Source: Bryobacterales bacterium
GTDB taxonomy: Bacteria; Acidobacteriota; Terriglobia; Bryobacterales; Bryobacteraceae
Direction: 5' to 3'
Assembly (NCBI GenBank): GCA_003132865.1
Contig: PKYZ01000095.1
Location: 1 to 5,569, forward strand
Length of the DNA: 5,569 nucleotides
The notes under the pieces are model-generated. The model did no database searches, had not been told where the DNA came from, and saw nothing but the letters and a program-made list of their open reading frames with translations. Every line of letters starts with the position of its first letter. Position 1 is the stretch's first letter. Shown here piece after piece: positions 3,540 through 5,569 of this stretch. The translations under genes were made by a program, and so were the position numbers.

Positions 3540-5264
3540 ATGCTGAACGATGACTCAGGTAAGGCTAAGCGCGCAACGGCTCAGGCAAAACTCTACGGTG
3601 CATACATGCGTATCGATTCTAGCGACGATCTCACCACTGGGCGATGGCGCATTGAATTCCAGACCGAACTCAAGTCTTTCTTTCATCGACAGCGGGATGC
3701 GGCGGCCGCGCGCGTAGAAGCGATCACTACGAGCGCCAACCAGAGTGACCACAACGCCGAAGCCATCATCGAGGCCGCGCTTGCCTTTGAGTGGTCGGAA
3801 TTAGTCGAGGCTGCCGCAGCCCCTCTCTACGAGGCCGCCCGCTCCGGCATGGCGCGCACCTTGGTCCAGGCTGGTCTTGCGGAATCGGCTAACGCGACTG
3901 ATGATGACCAGCGTGCCGCAGGCTACGCACTATTGCGGGCCGCTGAAATGGCAGGCATGAAATGGGTTCAAAGCGAACTGGTGGAGGACCCGGAGGCCAA
4001 GTGGGCTTTCAGCGATATCACGCGAGATCGGATTCGGAGTCTCGTCATGCGGGCTTTCCAAGAAAAGACTCCGATCACTGAACTCGGAGAGAACATCAAG
4101 CAGGCAGCCGCATTCTCCGACGCGAACGCAGAGACGTTCGCGGCGATGGAAATTGCCCGCGCCGAGAACTGGGGAGTTTCCGAGGCATGGAGCGCCTGCC
4201 ATGCCGAAATGGTGCCCGGCAAGGGGCACGAATTAGCGCTTCTCTACAACTTGCCCGAAGCAGACCGCTTCGCAGTCGAAGCCGAATATGAAATCAGGGC
4301 CCGCAAAGGGCCAAGGCTGGCGCAGCATCTACGCTTACTTGACGAGATTCTCGCGGACGTGGCAAAGAGCAGTCGTTTCGCTGATCCCAAGACCCGGGCT
4401 GCGCTGAATGGAGTGCTTATGCTTTTGGTTGAAGCTCTCCCTGCTGGTTACGCTCTCTTGGATTTGCGGCGCAATGACCGATTCGCTATCGTCGAGCGTT
4501 GGCGGCAAGAATCCTTACATCTCCCGGCCCGCCCGTGGGGAATCGCTCCGCGCAATGTAGTATCGAGCGACGAGCGAGAAAGTCACCGGAGGCTGACCGA
4601 TCCCCAGCACTATACACCGGCTCTCGCGCAGGTTCTTTTCGAGCGCAAGTGGATCAAGGCGATGAAGGAAATCGCTTCAGAACCTGCGCCAGGCACCAGT
4701 CAGAGTAGCGTGAATGCCTATGTCTGCGGCGCCGCAACGAAACTCCTGGAATACCAAAGGATCAACGAGGACAAAGAGTACATCGACGCTCGCGAGAGCG
4801 GACAGCAACTCATTGCACTCGGTGATATTGTTTGTCCGGGAGAAGGAGTCCAGCGCATTGGAATTGAGGAGATCCCCGACGACTTGTCGTCGAGGGCAAA
4901 CGTGGTGGATTACGCCGCGATGCCGGGGCCGAAAAAGCTGCGCATCGCCTTGCAAATGCTTCATGAAGGCTACAAAGTGGCCGAAGTGGCCAAGGCGATC
5001 GGCACCGACAGCAGACACCTTCGGCAGACCATCTGCCGCGTGGTCAAGCAGATGGGACCAGCCCAGGCGAAAGCCCTTGAGGACTGGATTAACTATCGAG
5101 AATTTTACTCAGCCCCGTACGCGAGGGAACTCTCGTCGATCGTGGCGAAGCTGAAAAGCGCGAGGATCACAAAGCTGGCATTGGCACAAACACAGCGCCC
5201 TGACCCTACCCGCGCCAACGCTACCGGGCAAACGGGGATGCATCGGCAGGTTTGGATGAAATAA
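3540..5264 (+). CDS. MuF-like phage head-morphogenesis domain fused to a C-terminal HTH region
   Basis: A 574-residue cytoplasmic protein. The frame is open from a GTG at 3495, but AAGGA at 3528-3532 lies 7 bases before the ATG at 3540, so I start there. Residues about 25-110 are helical and resemble the region before MuF domains (FQTELKSFFHRQRDAAAARVEA, LAFEWSELVEAAAAPLYEAA). Residues about 158-225 match the phage Mu gpF minor-head pattern: TRDRIRSLVMRAFQEKTPITEL, then AAAFSDANAETFAAMEIARAEN and WG. The usual RAexIARTE core has become NAETFAAME, and the later Cys-rich end is absent. Residues 230-460 are unrecognised. Residues 466-503 form a helix-turn-helix (LRIALQMLHEGYKVAEVAKAIGTDSRHLRQTICRVV), like a sigma-region-4 or homeodomain-like terminase-small-subunit element. 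Typical MuF proteins lie beside a portal and terminase, which are missing here. It may be a satellite capsid protein, a polymorphic effector carrier or a fusion after deletion. The domain call is tentative. Confidence 0.55.
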   Translation: MLNDDSGKAKRATAQAKLYGAYMRIDSSDDLTTGRWRIEFQTELKSFFHRQRDAAAARVEAITTSANQSDHNAEAIIEAALAFEWSELVEAAAAPLYEAARSGMARTLVQAGLAESANATDDDQRAAGYALLRAAEMAGMKWVQSELVEDPEAKWAFSDITRDRIRSLVMRAFQEKTPITELGENIKQAAAFSDANAETFAAMEIARAENWGVSEAWSACHAEMVPGKGHELALLYNLPEADRFAVEAEYEIRARKGPRLAQHLRLLDEILADVAKSSRFADPKTRAALNGVLMLLVEALPAGYALLDLRRNDRFAIVERWRQESLHLPARPWGIAPRNVVSSDERESHRRLTDPQHYTPALAQVLFERKWIKAMKEIASEPAPGTSQSSVNAYVCGAATKLLEYQRINEDKEYIDARESGQQLIALGDIVCPGEGVQRIGIEEIPDDLSSRANVVDYAAMPGPKKLRIALQMLHEGYKVAEVAKAIGTDSRHLRQTICRVVKQMGPAQAKALEDWINYREFYSAPYARELSSIVAKLKSARITKLALAQTQRPDPTRANATGQTGMHRQVWMK

Positions 5265-5270
5265 TCTTAA

Positions 5271-5302
5271 TTGTCGATTTTGGGGCAATTTGTCGATTTT
5301 GG
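5271..5302. repeat. 13-bp direct repeat with 19-bp period, candidate operator
   Basis: TTGTCGATTTTGG occurs at 5271-5283 and again at 5290-5302 without mismatch, and each copy is followed within two bases by CAA. The copies fill the AT-rich 70-base gap between the large gene and the next start at 5335. They are spaced just under two helical turns apart, as expected for cooperative binding of a regulator. The HTH-bearing protein directly upstream is one possible binder. No promoter with good hexamers is evident next to it. Confidence 0.6.
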
Positions 5303-5334
5303 CAAATGTAGGAATTAGAAGAGGTGAGAAGGTC

Positions 5335-5569
5335 ATGAGAGTTGGCATTCTCTGCGACGGAGAGAACGGGGCGGTCAACCTGGCGTCGGTGGCCGATCAA
5401 TCCCTCCTGGTGGCCGTTGCCCAACAGGCGATCAAGGAAGCTGAGGCGCGCGCAGGGTGTGAGAGAGATCACCGCCCTTTTTTTGTGCGCCAGCTTGAGC
5501 TTGAACGGCTGCGCGCAACATTGTTTGGGCTGATCCCTGAGTTGGGGAGGCTCCTATCCGAAAAGTGTA
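5335..5569 (+). CDS. Hypothetical protein, 3' end beyond the window
   Basis: The frame is open from ATG 5335 to the right edge (78 codons), so the gene is partial. GAGGTG at 5321-5326 lies 8 bases upstream and AAGG (5329-5332) is nearer, giving a credible ribosome binding site. The product starts MRVGILCDGENGAVNLASVA and continues helical and Leu/Ala/Glu-rich: LLVAVAQQAIKEAEARA, then FFVRQLELERLRATLFGLIP and ELGRLLSEK. It has no signal peptide or membrane segment and no family I recognise. The codon pattern is convincing and it follows the large gene by 70 bases, so it is probably the next element gene. A small ORF in another frame (5342-5533) overlaps it and lacks these features. Confidence 0.6.
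   Translation, partial: MRVGILCDGENGAVNLASVADQSLLVAVAQQAIKEAEARAGCERDHRPFFVRQLELERLRATLFGLIPELGRLLSEKC

Noticed and set aside
4288..4298. AGGGCCC inside the large gene as a possible displaced tRNA 3' end
   Set aside because: No T-arm or anticodon-stem strand precedes it, and it sits in ordinary coding sequence, so it is a chance match.
4619..5050. The C-terminal half of the large protein read as a complete ECF sigma factor
   Set aside because: A region-4-like HTH is present, but the distance between the preceding helices and the region-2-like stretch is too short and the usual region 2 motifs are missing.
387..5267. ATAATCT shared by the tRNA break (387-393) and the end of the large gene (5261-5267) as a pair of att cores
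   Set aside because: Only seven bases match and no tRNA sequence surrounds the second copy, so chance is the simplest explanation.

Overview
This window looks like the left end of an integrated phage-like or satellite-like mobile element, next to a short stretch of host chromosome. The genome is moderately GC-rich. Two small protein families here resemble ones I associate from memory with Acidobacteria (Solibacter/Bryobacter-type genomes): the minus-strand protein starting MTEYPYILFNKSPEQ and the C-terminal region of the first plus-strand gene. I cannot run a search, so the taxonomic guess is tentative. No rRNA, CRISPR array, transposase or integrase is visible.

Layout. Positions 1-352 look like host DNA with one small minus-strand gene (76-279). 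At 353-392 lies an exact 5' half of a tRNA with anticodon CAT, of tRNA-Ile2 type. It stops being tRNA just after the anticodon loop, which is the signature of an attachment-site remnant or tRNA disruption. A non-coding stretch of about 280 bp follows, then a leftward-to-rightward series of plus-strand genes. These are a charged coiled-coil protein of unknown function (676-1329), an intergenic control region with repeats and a plausible promoter (1331-1429), and a compact operon: a small excisionase/MerR-type HTH protein (1478-1696), a phage replication-initiator-like protein (1693-2631) and a zinc-ribbon-like protein (2618-2989). The three operon genes overlap or are translationally coupled. 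The middle of the initiator gene carries a cluster of DNA repeats: a 22-bp direct repeat, an 11-bp tandem array and palindromes. This resembles the way lambda-type phages hide their origin inside the O gene.

After the operon come two tiny ORFs with convincing ribosome binding sites (3000-3077 and 3103-3189). A minus-strand gene follows for a short beta-rich protein of unknown function (3153-3470). Divergent from it is a 574-residue protein (3540-5264) whose N-terminal part resembles the phage Mu gpF-type head-morphogenesis domain and whose C-terminal part holds a helix-turn-helix. A 70-bp intergenic gap with a tandem 19-bp-period repeat precedes a further gene that runs off the right edge (5335-5569).

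Putting it together (inference): a tRNA-linked att remnant, a small DNA-binding regulator, a replication module with a likely internal origin, and one isolated capsid-type gene fit a phage satellite or a decayed prophage. The decisive pieces, an integrase and the far end of the element, would lie outside this window.
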